Shown: positions 32,843 to 41,796, numbered from the stretch's first letter. The stretch is DNA of 45,520 nt from an uncultured Muribaculaceae bacterium (GCA_910577465.1 CAJTMM010000021.1:1-45520); one strand, 5' to 3'. Notes: generated by a model not told the origin, from the letters alone. Made by a program: numbers and translations.

Positions 32843-35389
32843 TTACTCCTTTCCTTCTATTTTGGTAGTTATCTTACCTGAATCCTTGTCGAAATCCACA
32901 AGAATGGTACTGCCTTCCTGAAGTTCGGAGTTTATAATCATCTCGGCAAGTTCATCCTCAAGATACTTCTGTATAGCCCGTTTCAGGGGACGTGCGCCGT
33001 ATTGGGCGTCATATCCGCGTTCGGCGATAAATGTTTTCGCGTCATCGCTTATTTTAAGTTCATATCCGAGGGCGTTCATCCGGGCGAAGAAACCGGCAAG
33101 TTCTATATCTATTATCTTGAATATAGCTTCCTTGTCGAGCGAATCAAACATGATTATATCATCGATACGGTTCAGGAATTCCGGTGAAAACGCTTTCTGA
33201 AGAGCCTTCTGGAGCACTCCGTGTGTGTAGTCGCGGTCATTGGCAGACGGAGTGTTGAATCCCACACCCGAACCGAAGTCCTTGAGCTGGCGTGTACCTA
33301 TGTTCGAGGTCATGATTATGATTGTATTCTTGAAGTCGATTCTCCTGCCTAAGCTGTCGGTAAGTCTACCTTCGTCCATCACCTGTAGCAATAGGTTGAA
33401 CACATCGGGATGAGCCTTTTCTATCTCATCGAGCAGTACCACGGAGTAGGGGCGACGACGCACTTTCTCTGTCAATTGTCCACCCTCCTCATATCCCACG
33501 TATCCGGGAGGTGCACCTACAAGACGCGATACGGTGAACTTCTCCATATATTCGCTCATGTCCATGCGTATAAGGGTGTCGGCAGAGTCAAACAGATACT
33601 CCGCCAACTTTTTAGCCAAATGTGTCTTGCCCACACCGGTAGGGCCGAGGAACATAAACGTACCTATAGGCTTATTGGGGTCTTTAAGCCCAACGCGATT
33701 GCGCTGTATTGCCTTGACTATCTTTTCTATAGCCTTGTCCTGACCTATGATGTCGCTTTTGAGTTTCGGTGCCATCTCGCGTAGACGTTTTCCCTCGGCT
33801 TGAGCTATACGCTGTACCGGTACTCCGGTCATCATGGCTACTACCTCAGCTACCTTTTCGTCGTCCACGGTCTCGCGGTGCGAGTTCAAGTGGTTTTCCC
33901 AGCGCACTTTAGCATCTTCGAGGTCTTTCTTCAATTGCTGCTCGCGGTCACGGAAACCGGCTGCTTTTTCAAAATCCTGCGATTGTGCCGCTTCCAATTT
34001 CTTAGCTGCCGCATCCTCTATGGCAAGCTCCAGCGATTCAATTTCTTTAGGCACATTGATGTTGGTTATGTGCACTCGTGACCCGGCTTCATCCAATGCG
34101 TCTATTGCCTTATCGGGGAAGTTTCTGTCGCTCATGTAACGTTCCGTGAGCTTCACGCATGCTTTCAAGGCTTCAGGCGTATAGTTCACGTTATGGTGGC
34201 TTTCATACTTATCTTTGATGTTGGTAAGTATCTGCAAAGTTTCCTCCTCCGAGGTCGGCTCCACCATTATTTTCTGGAATCGGCGTTCCAGCGCACCATC
34301 CTTTTCGATATTTTTGCGGTACTCATCTAGGGTGGTGGCGCCTATGCACTGAATTTCACCGCGGGCAAGCGCGGGTTTCAGCATATTAGCAGCGTCCATG
34401 GAGCCTGCTGCGTTGCCTGCTCCCACTATGGTGTGAATCTCGTCGATAAACAATATTATATCCTTATTCTTGGCAAGCTCGTTGAGTATGGCTTTGATGC
34501 GCTCTTCAAACTGTCCGCGGTATTTTGTACCGGCGACTATCGATGCCATATCCAATGATATGACTCTCTTGCCGAAAAGCACACGTGACACCTTGCGCTG
34601 CACAATCCGAAGCGCAAGACCTTCAACGATAGCTGATTTGCCTACGCCGGGCTCGCCTATCAGCACAGGATTGTTCTTCTTGCGGCGACTCAGAATCTGG
34701 GCAAGTCGTTCTATCTCCACTTCGCGGCCCACCACCGGGTCAAGGCGATTCTCTTCGGCGGCACGTGTCATGTCATTGCCGTATTTGTCCAGTGCCGGAG
34801 TATCGTTGTCGCCACGTCGGCTGTTGCTTGTAGAGGTCGATTGGTTACCGGTAGGCTCTTTATCGGAAGATGATGGAATTTCCTCTTCCTCTTCCGGCTC
34901 GTCATCGGTGAAATCGCTGCCCATCTTTGGGGCATCTGTCTGATGGGCAAGGCTGTTATACAGCGTTTCATAGCTTATATTGGCCTGCCTGAACGGGTTC
35001 ATAAATTTCATGTTCTGTAATTCTGGATTGTGGAATATAGCCAATAGCAGATGTTCTACATCCACTATCTCACTGCGAAGCATTCTCGCTTCGAGCACAC
35101 TTAGTTTTATTAAACGGTTTGCCATATCGCTGACTGTCATCTCACCGTCGGGTGTGGACTTGCTTTCCATGCCCATCTCAAACAATTCACGGTCGAGTTC
35201 CTGTGCCAGTTGATATGCCGAAGAACTCGTGCTGATGCGGTCAATCAGGTTAAGGATACGGTTCGACGGGGCATTGAGCACCGCATATAGCAGATGCTCG
35301 GGCTTTATCACGGAATTATTGTGCGTTGCCGCTATTTTACCGCTGTTGCCCAATACCTCGTTGAGTTCTTTAGAAAATATGGAGTTCAT
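32843..35389 (-). CDS. clpC: ClpC-type AAA+ unfoldase of the Clp protease
   Basis: An 848-residue class-1 Hsp100. Two Clp-N repeats (residues about 10-145), then a long acidic Ser-rich linker (EPEEEEEIPSSSDKEP, about 155-185). D1 has Walker A GEPGVGKSA and Walker B LFIDEIHTIVGAG. A UVR-type coiled coil (FEKAAGFRDREQQLKKDLE) marks ClpC rather than ClpA. D2 has Walker A GPTGVGKTHLAKKLA, GAPPGYVGYEEGG (pore loop), VVLLDEIEKAHPDVFN and a C-terminal D2-small domain (YDAQYGARPLKRAIQKYLED). It feeds proteins to ClpP. The start is the ATG at 35389; the frame extends 20 codons further but across the promoter region. A sigma-54-like element lies 41 nt upstream of the ATG. Confidence 0.94.
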   Translation of the reverse strand: MNSIFSKELNEVLGNSGKIAATHNNSVIKPEHLLYAVLNAPSNRILNLIDRISTSSSAYQLAQELDRELFEMGMESKSTPDGEMTVSDMANRLIKLSVLEARMLRSEIVDVEHLLLAIFHNPELQNMKFMNPFRQANISYETLYNSLAHQTDAPKMGSDFTDDEPEEEEEIPSSSDKEPTGNQSTSTSNSRRGDNDTPALDKYGNDMTRAAEENRLDPVVGREVEIERLAQILSRRKKNNPVLIGEPGVGKSAIVEGLALRIVQRKVSRVLFGKRVISLDMASIVAGTKYRGQFEERIKAILNELAKNKDIILFIDEIHTIVGAGNAAGSMDAANMLKPALARGEIQCIGATTLDEYRKNIEKDGALERRFQKIMVEPTSEEETLQILTNIKDKYESHHNVNYTPEALKACVKLTERYMSDRNFPDKAIDALDEAGSRVHITNINVPKEIESLELAIEDAAAKKLEAAQSQDFEKAAGFRDREQQLKKDLEDAKVRWENHLNSHRETVDDEKVAEVVAMMTGVPVQRIAQAEGKRLREMAPKLKSDIIGQDKAIEKIVKAIQRNRVGLKDPNKPIGTFMFLGPTGVGKTHLAKKLAEYLFDSADTLIRMDMSEYMEKFTVSRLVGAPPGYVGYEEGGQLTEKVRRRPYSVVLLDEIEKAHPDVFNLLLQVMDEGRLTDSLGRRIDFKNTIIIMTSNIGTRQLKDFGSGVGFNTPSANDRDYTHGVLQKALQKAFSPEFLNRIDDIIMFDSLDKEAIFKIIDIELAGFFARMNALGYELKISDDAKTFIAERGYDAQYGARPLKRAIQKYLEDELAEMIINSELQEGSTILVDFDKDSGKITTKIEGKE

Positions 35390-35429
35390 ATATTTATATG
35401 CATGTGTTTCTACTATTAACGTATATATT

Positions 35430-35444
35430 GCAATAATTGTGCCA
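35430..35444 (-). promoter_or_regulatory. Sigma-54-type -24/-12 promoter element for clpC
   Basis: On the minus strand the sequence TGGCAC-AATTA-TTGC matches the RpoN consensus TGGCAC-N5-TTGC at every fixed base with correct spacing. The predicted transcription start is around 35420, leaving a leader of about 30 nt. No TAnnTTTG box was found in the same interval. Confidence 0.6.
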
Positions 35445-35533
35445 AACAATTGTCATATATTCTTTAATTATCTTATAATTTCAAAAAACGCCGTTCCCGG
35501 TACTTAAAATTACGTTTTTTGACAAAAAATCGT

Positions 35534-35542
35534 TATCTTTGT
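35534..35542 (+). promoter_or_regulatory. -7 box for gyrA
   Basis: The sequence TATCTTTGT fits TAnnTTTG(C/T). Transcription would start near 35549, giving an untranslated leader of about 100 nt, long for this window. Confidence 0.55.
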
Positions 35543-35647
35543 TCGTTCTTTTGCCATGGTGCGCCAAACTGCTTTTGTCGCTGTTTGTCAATCCGTGGAT
35601 TAATCGAATGATAACCAAATTTTTTAGTAAAAGACATATTTTTTACC

Positions 35648-38200
35648 ATGTTGGAAGAAGATCGAATTTTAAAGATTAATATTGAAAACGAGATGAAGTC
35701 GGCCTACATCGACTATTCGATGTCGGTAATCGTGTCGCGTGCTTTGCCCGATGTACGCGACGGTCTCAAGCCTGTGCACCGTCGTGTGCTTTACGGTATG
35801 AACGAGATGGGCAACACCTCCGACCACCCGCATAAGAAATCTGCCAATTGCGTGGGCGAGGTGATGGGTAAATACCACCCCCATGGCGACTCATCAATCT
35901 ACGGCACTGTAGTGCGTCTTGCCCAGGATTGGGCGTTGCGTTACACTCTCGTCGACGGCCACGGTAACTTCGGTTCTGTCGATGGCGACGGAGCTGCTGC
36001 CATGCGTTATACCGAGGTTCGTCTTCAGAAGATAGGCGAGGAGATGCTCAGCGATATCGAATGCGAGACCGTTGACTTCCAGCCCAACTACGATAACTCC
36101 CGTCGTGAGCCGGTAGTATTGCCTACCCGATTCCCCAATCTGCTCGTCAACGGAGCTTCCGGTATCGCCGTTGGTATGGCGACAAACATCCCGCCGCACA
36201 ACCTTACCGAATCAATCAATGCCAGCATCGCTTTGATTGACAATCGTGACATGACCGTTGCCGACCTCATGCAATACATCAAGGCTCCCGATTTCCCCAC
36301 CGGCGGTACTATCTATGGCTACAACGGTGTGCGCGACGCTTTTGAAACAGGTCGTGGTCGCATTATAATCCGTGCCAAGGCTGAGATAGAGACTGAAGCC
36401 AATCACGAGAACATTATCGTTACCGAAATACCTTATAATGTCAACAAGGCACTCCTTATATCATATATAGCCGACCTCGTCAACGAAAAGAAACTCGACG
36501 GCATCGCCGACATTAACGACGAGAGCGACTACAAAGGTATGCGCATAGTCATCAAGCTCAAGAGCGACGCCAATGCCAACGTTGTCCTCAACAAGCTGTA
36601 CAAGATGACGCAGATGCAATCATCCTTCAGTGTCAACAACGTAGCTCTCGTTGGCGGTCGTCCCAAGACTCTTAACCTTAAAGAGATACTCGAGGCCTTT
36701 ATCGAGCACCGCCACGAAGTGGTTACACGTCGTACCAAGTTCGAGCTCCGCAAGGCTCAGGAACGCGCCCACATACTCGAAGGCTTGATTATAGCCTCGC
36801 AGAACATTGATGAGGTTATACATATCATCCGCAACTCAGCGTCAACTGAAGAAGCACGCAACACCCTCAGACAACGGTTCAACCTTTCTGAAGCTCAGAC
36901 TGCCGCTATAGTGGAGATGCGTCTCAAACAGCTCACCGGACTCGAGCAGGACAAGTTGCGCGATAATTACAATGAGGTTATGGCAGAGATTGCACGTTTG
37001 GAAGAGATTCTCAACAACGATGTCGTTTGCTGGAACCTTATCAAGACAGAACTTGAGGAAGTACGCGACAAATATGGCGACGAACGCCGCACTGACATTG
37101 ACTATACAGCCGGTGATTTCAATGCCGAGGACTTCTATGCCGACGATGAGATGATTATCACCATCTCGCACCTCGGCTACATCAAACGTACGCCGCTCAC
37201 CGAATTCCGCACGCAGAATCGTGGTGGCGTCGGTGCCAAGGGCAGCGATACCCGCGATGAAGACTTTATAGAATACATTTATCCGGCTTCTATGCACAAT
37301 CACATGCTGTTCTTCACCAAGAAGGGCCGCTGCTATTGGCTTAAAGTCTACGAGCTCCCCGAAGGAGCTAAGAATTCCAAAGGCCGCGCTATCCAGAATC
37401 TCCTTAATATCGACCCCGACGATGCCGTAAATGCCGTTATCCGTGTCAAAGGATTGGATGACAAGGAATTTGTGACATCACACAATCTCGTATTCTGCAC
37501 TAAAAACGGTGTGATTAAGAAAACGAGCCTTGAAGCATACTCCCGTCCGCGTGCCAATGGTGTCAACGCTATTATCATACGCGAGGACGACCAGTTGATA
37601 TCCGTAGAGTTGACCGATGGCAATTCTGAAATTGTAATGGCAAACCGCAACGGTCGCGCTATACGCTTCCACGAAAGCAAGGTGCGTGAGATGGGACGCG
37701 TTTCTACTGGCGTTCGCGGTATGACACTCGACGGTGACGATGACGAGGTTGTTGGCATGATTTGTATGGAGCCTGAAACATCCAACACCGTGATGGTAAT
37801 CTCCGAAAACGGTTATGGCAAGCGCTCCATCCTCGACGATTACCGTATCACCAACCGTGGTGCCAAGGGTGTCAAGACCATGAACATTACTGACAAGACA
37901 GGACGTCTGGTTGCTATAAAGAGCGTTAACGACGACAATGACCTTGTTATTATAAACAAGAGCGGCATAACCCTCCGCATGAAGGTTGCCGACATACGAG
38001 TGCAGGGTCGTGCCACCCAAGGCGTAAGAGTCATCAACCTCGAGAAGCGCAACGACACCATCGCATCCGTCTGCTGCGTTGACTCCGAGAATGAAGAGGT
38101 ATTGGAAAAGGAACTCGAACAGCTCCATAGCGAGGAGTCTGCCGATGCTCCTGTTGACAATACCGCACTCGACGTTGAATCTCCCGAATCAGACAATTAA
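35648..38200 (+). CDS. gyrA: DNA gyrase subunit A
   Basis: An 850-residue type IIA topoisomerase subunit that breaks and rejoins DNA during negative supercoiling. Landmarks: SYIDYSMSVIVSRALPDVRDGLK-type start, QRDR region KYHPHGDSSIYG (76-86), active-site Tyr121 in AAMRYTEVRL, coiled-coil gate region, and a C-terminal six-bladed domain with QNRGGVGAKG as the degenerate GyrA box. A strongly acidic tail (LEKELEQLHSEESADAP) ends the protein. Ser82 matches the E. coli quinolone-contact Ser83, but Gly86 stands where E. coli has Asp87. The gene is rich in C-ending codons, as in highly expressed genes. It is followed 34 nt later by a TPR gene, probably co-transcribed. Confidence 0.95.
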   Translation: MLEEDRILKINIENEMKSAYIDYSMSVIVSRALPDVRDGLKPVHRRVLYGMNEMGNTSDHPHKKSANCVGEVMGKYHPHGDSSIYGTVVRLAQDWALRYTLVDGHGNFGSVDGDGAAAMRYTEVRLQKIGEEMLSDIECETVDFQPNYDNSRREPVVLPTRFPNLLVNGASGIAVGMATNIPPHNLTESINASIALIDNRDMTVADLMQYIKAPDFPTGGTIYGYNGVRDAFETGRGRIIIRAKAEIETEANHENIIVTEIPYNVNKALLISYIADLVNEKKLDGIADINDESDYKGMRIVIKLKSDANANVVLNKLYKMTQMQSSFSVNNVALVGGRPKTLNLKEILEAFIEHRHEVVTRRTKFELRKAQERAHILEGLIIASQNIDEVIHIIRNSASTEEARNTLRQRFNLSEAQTAAIVEMRLKQLTGLEQDKLRDNYNEVMAEIARLEEILNNDVVCWNLIKTELEEVRDKYGDERRTDIDYTAGDFNAEDFYADDEMIITISHLGYIKRTPLTEFRTQNRGGVGAKGSDTRDEDFIEYIYPASMHNHMLFFTKKGRCYWLKVYELPEGAKNSKGRAIQNLLNIDPDDAVNAVIRVKGLDDKEFVTSHNLVFCTKNGVIKKTSLEAYSRPRANGVNAIIIREDDQLISVELTDGNSEIVMANRNGRAIRFHESKVREMGRVSTGVRGMTLDGDDDEVVGMICMEPETSNTVMVISENGYGKRSILDDYRITNRGAKGVKTMNITDKTGRLVAIKSVNDDNDLVIINKSGITLRMKVADIRVQGRATQGVRVINLEKRNDTIASVCCVDSENEEVLEKELEQLHSEESADAPVDNTALDVESPESDN

Positions 38201-38234
38201 TTAACACCTTAACAACTAATAACTCTCAACCATT

Positions 38235-39458
38235 ATGAAAAAGATTAGCCTATTGGGTCTCGGCATTTTTGCGGCATTTGCCGTATCGGCTCAGGAATCA
38301 CTCGTGAAGGATGTGGAGCGTGAACTCAAAGCCTCTTCACCCGACTATGCCAAGGCGCTCAAGGACATTCAGCCCGCGTTATCCGACGCCTCTACCTCAG
38401 GAACCATGATGCCTTGGTATCTCGCCGGTAAAGCAGGTATCGGAGTATATGACAATGCCTATATTCAGGAAACTATGGGCAACGCATTGAACCCTGAGCA
38501 GAAGATTGCAGCAGGTAAAGCCCTTATCGAAGGCTGTAACGCTTACTTCAAGGCGCTTCAGCTCGACAGCATCCCTGACGAAAAAGGTAAAATCAAACCC
38601 AAAAAGAGCAAGGAAATACTGAAGACTCTCGCATCTGAATATCCCCAGTTGCGCAATGCCGGTATCTTCATGTTCGATGCCCATGACTACGACGGCGCTT
38701 ACGATGCTTGGGAACTCTATGTTAATCTGCCCTCTAACCCATTGTTGGGCAAGCAGGCTCCCCAGGCAGACCCCGATACCATCGTAGGTCAGATTATGTT
38801 CTATCAAGCTGTAGCTATGCTTTCAGTTGATAAAAATCAGAAAGCGCTCGACAAGTTGCAGCAGGTTATACCCACCGGATTCAGCTCTGTAGACGTTTAC
38901 CGTTATGGCGTTGAATCAGCCCGTCGCGTCAACGATAGCATCGCTATGCTCGACTTCGCTCAAAAAGGTTATGACAAGTTCGGCACCGAGGATATCTCAT
39001 TCATCGGTCAGCTTATCAATGCGAAACTCTCCGCCAATGATTACCCCGCTTGCTATGAGTTGGTCAACAAGGCATTGGAGGTGACTTCCGAGGACAATGC
39101 CGTGATGAAGAGTCAGCTCTACGATATCCTTGGCTATATTCTCGAGCAGGACAATAAGCTTGATGAAGCTGAAGCTAACTTCGACAAGGCTATCACTCTC
39201 GATCCCTCGTTTGCCAAGGGATACTTCGACAAAGGCCGTATCATTTACAACAAGGCTCTGAAGCTTGATGAAGAAGGCAACGGCGAGGATCGTAACGCTG
39301 AAGTTGTTCCCGACTTGCTCAAAGCTGCCGAACTCTTCGAAAAGGCTTATATGCTCGACGAAAACAATATGCGTCAGATACCCAACATCCTCTATCGCCT
39401 GTACTATCGTCTCGGTGCCGGTTATGAGGACAAGACCGATTATTGGAAAGGATTATAA
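38235..39458 (+). CDS. Exported tetratricopeptide-repeat protein
   Basis: A 407-residue protein. Residues 1-20 are a signal peptide (GLGIFAAFAVSAQ). The rest is helical with TPR-like units: YAKALKDIQPALSDA, GKALIEGCNAYFKALQLD, YDGAYDAWELYVNLPSNP, AMLSVDKNQKALDKLQQVIP, LYDILGYILEQDNKLDEAEANFDKAI-type and FAKGYFDKGRIIYNKAL. Role unknown; such proteins in Bacteroidetes are usually periplasmic scaffolds or envelope assembly factors. C-ending codon preference suggests high expression. It lies 34 nt after gyrA with no promoter box in between, so it may be read from the gyrA promoter, although the functions have no evident link. Confidence 0.85.
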   Translation: MKKISLLGLGIFAAFAVSAQESLVKDVERELKASSPDYAKALKDIQPALSDASTSGTMMPWYLAGKAGIGVYDNAYIQETMGNALNPEQKIAAGKALIEGCNAYFKALQLDSIPDEKGKIKPKKSKEILKTLASEYPQLRNAGIFMFDAHDYDGAYDAWELYVNLPSNPLLGKQAPQADPDTIVGQIMFYQAVAMLSVDKNQKALDKLQQVIPTGFSSVDVYRYGVESARRVNDSIAMLDFAQKGYDKFGTEDISFIGQLINAKLSANDYPACYELVNKALEVTSEDNAVMKSQLYDILGYILEQDNKLDEAEANFDKAITLDPSFAKGYFDKGRIIYNKALKLDEEGNGEDRNAEVVPDLLKAAELFEKAYMLDENNMRQIPNILYRLYYRLGAGYEDKTDYWKGL

Positions 39459-39481
39459 TCCGCTCTGATATTTTCATCATA

Positions 39482-39518
39482 CAGAAGTGGGATGTGCTTT
39501 ATGGTGCATCTCACTTCT
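39482..39518 (+). terminator. Probable hairpin terminator after the TPR gene
   Basis: CAGAAGTGGGATG pairs with CATCTCACTTCTG (one G-T pair) around a short loop. It is 24 nt after the stop. There is no long T-run, so termination strength is uncertain. Confidence 0.55.
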
Positions 39519-39616
39519 GCTATTCTACCCGATTGGTTAAAATCATTTAAATCCGCATCCTAATCTCATTGCTGTGTGTTTTCAAGGTATAAGTTATTAA
39601 CTAATACTATACTACT

Positions 39617-39790
39617 ATGAAATTCCTTATCGTTTTAGCTGTTATTTTTGCAGTTGCCGCAATTGGATTTTTGATTGCGACTATGTTTGTAGGTGGTAAC
39701 AGTGTGATTTATCCGTCCATCGGAGCTGGATTGTCGCTCGTTGCATTTATCCTCGTGTTGGTGGGCTATGTTACCCGTTCGGTGAAATAA
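39617..39790 (+). CDS. Small two-helix membrane protein, 57 aa
   Basis: The frame ATG-AAA-TTC at 39617 to TAA at 39788-39790 codes for 57 residues: MKFLIVLAVIFAVAAIGFLI, then a short hydrophilic loop with VGGNSVIYPSIG, a second hydrophobic segment (LSLVAFILVLVGYV) and TRSVK. It is predicted to be an inner-membrane hairpin with a basic C-terminus. Family not recognised. It stands alone between two terminators, so it would be its own unit; no -7 box was recognised within 150 nt. Good reading frame, codon use like its neighbours and a clean hydrophobic pattern support it as real. Confidence 0.75.
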   Translation: MKFLIVLAVIFAVAAIGFLIATMFVGGNSVIYPSIGAGLSLVAFILVLVGYVTRSVK

Positions 39791-39818
39791 CCGGATTTTG
39801 ATTACTGATGATTTACAG

Positions 39819-39844
39819 CAAAGGTGCGCTAATGTGCACCTTTG
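39819..39844. terminator. Hairpin terminator after the 57-aa gene
   Basis: CAAAGGTGC and GCACCTTTG pair around GCTAATGT, followed by TTGCTTTT on the plus strand. Confidence 0.7.
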
Positions 39845-39878
39845 TTGCTTTTATGCCGTGGCGATGGAAAATTATTGC

Positions 39879-39887
39879 TAACTTTGC
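39879..39887 (+). promoter_or_regulatory. -7 box for the DUF1599 operon
   Basis: The sequence TAACTTTGC is an exact TAnnTTTGC match. It ends right before a GTG at 39888, so that GTG cannot be inside the transcript at a usable distance; the ATG at 39909 is the start. Confidence 0.7.
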
Positions 39888-39908
39888 GTGAAACACAAAA
39901 AAGGACCT

Positions 39909-40448
39909 ATGCCTACAGATACCGTTAAGCAATTCGACAAGGCTCTTGCCTTGTGTCGCGACATATTCGTCAAGAAATTGAAGGACTACGGGGCGTCGTG
40001 GCGCATCATGCGGCCATGCTCCATAACTGATCAGATATACATCAAGGCAAAGCGCATACGTTCGCTCGAAACCAAGGGACAGGCAATGGTCAATGAAGGA
40101 ATTCTGCCCGAATTTATCGCCATTGTCAACTATGGTATTATCGGAGTAATTCAACTTGAGCTTGGCTATGCCGATACCGTCGATATCGACAATGAAAAGG
40201 CGCTTCAGCTCTACGATACTCATATAGCTGACACACGCTCGTTGATGATTGCCAAGAACCACGACTATGACGAGGCGTGGCGTTCCATGCGTATTAACTC
40301 ATACACCGATTTGATTTTGTCCAAGATTCAACGCACCAAACAGATTGAGGACCACGACGGAGTTACCGTGATTTCGGAAGGTATCGACGCCAACTATATG
40401 GATATGGTCAATTATGCCGTGTTCGGTATCATAAAACTCACTGAATGA
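39909..40448 (+). CDS. DUF1599 domain-containing protein (tandem repeat)
   Basis: A 179-residue protein that I recognise as DUF1599. It is an internal duplication: the first half has ALCRDIFVKKLKDYGASWRIMR and TDQIYIKAKRIRSLE, the second has SLMIAKNHDYDEAWRSMR and TDLILSKIQRTKQIE; both end with a VNYGIIG/VNYAVFG helix. Function not established. The start is the ATG at 39909, about 15 nt after the predicted transcription start. ATGA overlap with the next gene (40445) shows translational coupling. Together with the membrane protein, tpiA, SPOR and folE it forms a synteny block I recall from Bacteroides thetaiotaomicron. Confidence 0.9.
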   Translation: MPTDTVKQFDKALALCRDIFVKKLKDYGASWRIMRPCSITDQIYIKAKRIRSLETKGQAMVNEGILPEFIAIVNYGIIGVIQLELGYADTVDIDNEKALQLYDTHIADTRSLMIAKNHDYDEAWRSMRINSYTDLILSKIQRTKQIEDHDGVTVISEGIDANYMDMVNYAVFGIIKLTE

Positions 40449-41734
40449 AACTCGCGGATATTTCGTGCGCATTACGCCGTCACGACCCTTGGATTGTGTG
40501 GACTCTCCGCATCGTAGTGGGTGGCGTGTTTATTATGTCAGGTCTTGTCAAGGATATAGACCTTTGGGGGTTCGTGTATAAGATTGAGGAATATCTCACG
40601 GCTTGGGGCATAAGACAGCCGCGTTCCATGGTGGTGATGGCTGCTCTCGGTATTTCCGGGGCTGAATTTATATTGGGTGCCATGCTTGCTACCGGTTCCT
40701 ATAAGCGCACTGCGGTGTGGGGGTTGCTGGCAATGATGGCGGTCATGTTGCCCCTCACGCTCTATATTTATATCTTCAGTCCGGTTTCTGATTGCGGATG
40801 TTTCGGCGATTTTTGGAAATTGTCCAATGGCGCCACATTCTTGAAAAATATCATTATCACTGCGGCATTGGTCTGGCTCGCTTTCCGGAATAAATATGTG
40901 GCGGGTATCTATCACGCTTATTCTCAGTGGGTGGAAGTTACGTTCTGTGCTATATTCATACTTGCTGTAGGGCTGTACGGCTACAATGTGCAGCCATTGT
41001 TGGATTTCAGGTCATTTCCGGTAGGGGAGCGGATAGTTCCGTCCGACGATGACGACGATTCTGCGGCTTCCGATGTGACATTTGAATTTATCTATGAAAA
41101 AGATGGTGTCACTCAGTCATTCATGGACTATGAGTTGCCCGACAGCACTTGGACTTTTGTCGAACGCCGGCTTATTGACGGTGATTTGACCGACCACACC
41201 GAATTGTCTGTGCTCGATGAATTCGACGATGATGTTACCCTGGATGTCATATCGCAGGAAGGGGAGCAGTTGATTGTGGTATTGCCGCAATACGACCGTG
41301 CCGATGCATCATTTACATATACCGTCAATGAACTTAACCGTTACATCACAAGCCATGGCGGCTCACTCATGGAGATTGGTGCCATACCTAAGGACTGTCT
41401 CGACGATTGGCGCGACATGTCCATGGCTGAATATCCCATATACCGTGCCGAATCCACCGTGCTGAAGGAGCTTTCGAGGGGAGTGATGTCGGCTGTATAT
41501 GTGGTCGATGGCGTGATTGTATGGAAGCGTACGCTATCATCTATAAACATTGATTCTTTATCACCGGTCACCGGCGATGGTGATAGCTCTCATGGACTTA
41601 TGGCGTTGTCTGTCGATGGCGGTATGCTGCTGTTGCGTTGGGCTATGATGCTTGCATTTTCGTTGTTGCTCTTGTTCTTGGTCGACAAAAGCGGGTATAT
41701 GAGCAAATGGATTGCCAAAGTCCGGAAATCGTAA
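40445..41734 (+). CDS. BT_3928-like family membrane protein (DoxX/MauE-like N-terminus)
   Basis: A 429-residue protein. The N-terminal 150 residues have four hydrophobic segments of DoxX/MauE type (LRIVVGGVFIMSGLVKDID, GAEFILGAMLATGSY, WGLLAMMAVMLPLTLYIYIF) and a CGCFGDFWKL motif after segment 3-4. A long soluble domain (about 190-395) with acidic patches (SDDDDDSAASD, DDDVTLDV) resembles a thioredoxin-like fold outline, with an ISQEGEQLIVVLPQYDRAD strand, but no CxxC. A single terminal helix closes it (RWAMMLAFSLLLLFLVDKSG). MauE relatives help disulfide or electron handling, so a redox-related envelope role is possible, not shown. Coupled to DUF1599 by ATGA. Confidence 0.82.
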   Translation: MKLADISCALRRHDPWIVWTLRIVVGGVFIMSGLVKDIDLWGFVYKIEEYLTAWGIRQPRSMVVMAALGISGAEFILGAMLATGSYKRTAVWGLLAMMAVMLPLTLYIYIFSPVSDCGCFGDFWKLSNGATFLKNIIITAALVWLAFRNKYVAGIYHAYSQWVEVTFCAIFILAVGLYGYNVQPLLDFRSFPVGERIVPSDDDDDSAASDVTFEFIYEKDGVTQSFMDYELPDSTWTFVERRLIDGDLTDHTELSVLDEFDDDVTLDVISQEGEQLIVVLPQYDRADASFTYTVNELNRYITSHGGSLMEIGAIPKDCLDDWRDMSMAEYPIYRAESTVLKELSRGVMSAVYVVDGVIVWKRTLSSINIDSLSPVTGDGDSSHGLMALSVDGGMLLLRWAMMLAFSLLLLFLVDKSGYMSKWIAKVRKS

Positions 41735-41787
41735 GGTAGGTATGTGATATTGGCGGTAAATCTGGCATCACTCTGAAAAAAATTCGC

Positions 41788-41796
41788 TAACTTTGC
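41788..41796 (+). promoter_or_regulatory. -7 box for tpiA
   Basis: The sequence TAACTTTGC is an exact TAnnTTTGC match. It predicts a leader of about 60 nt before tpiA. Confidence 0.65.

Noticed and set aside
34470..34943. Plus-strand reading frame of 157 codons opposite clpC
   Set aside because: Antisense to conserved AAA+ motifs; Ser/Arg-rich translation typical of a shadow frame.
37478..38128. Minus-strand reading frame of 216 codons opposite gyrA
   Set aside because: Antisense to the GyrA C-terminal domain, no recognisable family, and explained by the strong codon bias of gyrA.
39888..39908. GTG at 39888 as start of the DUF1599 protein
   Set aside because: It directly follows the -7 box and would lie upstream of the predicted transcription start.
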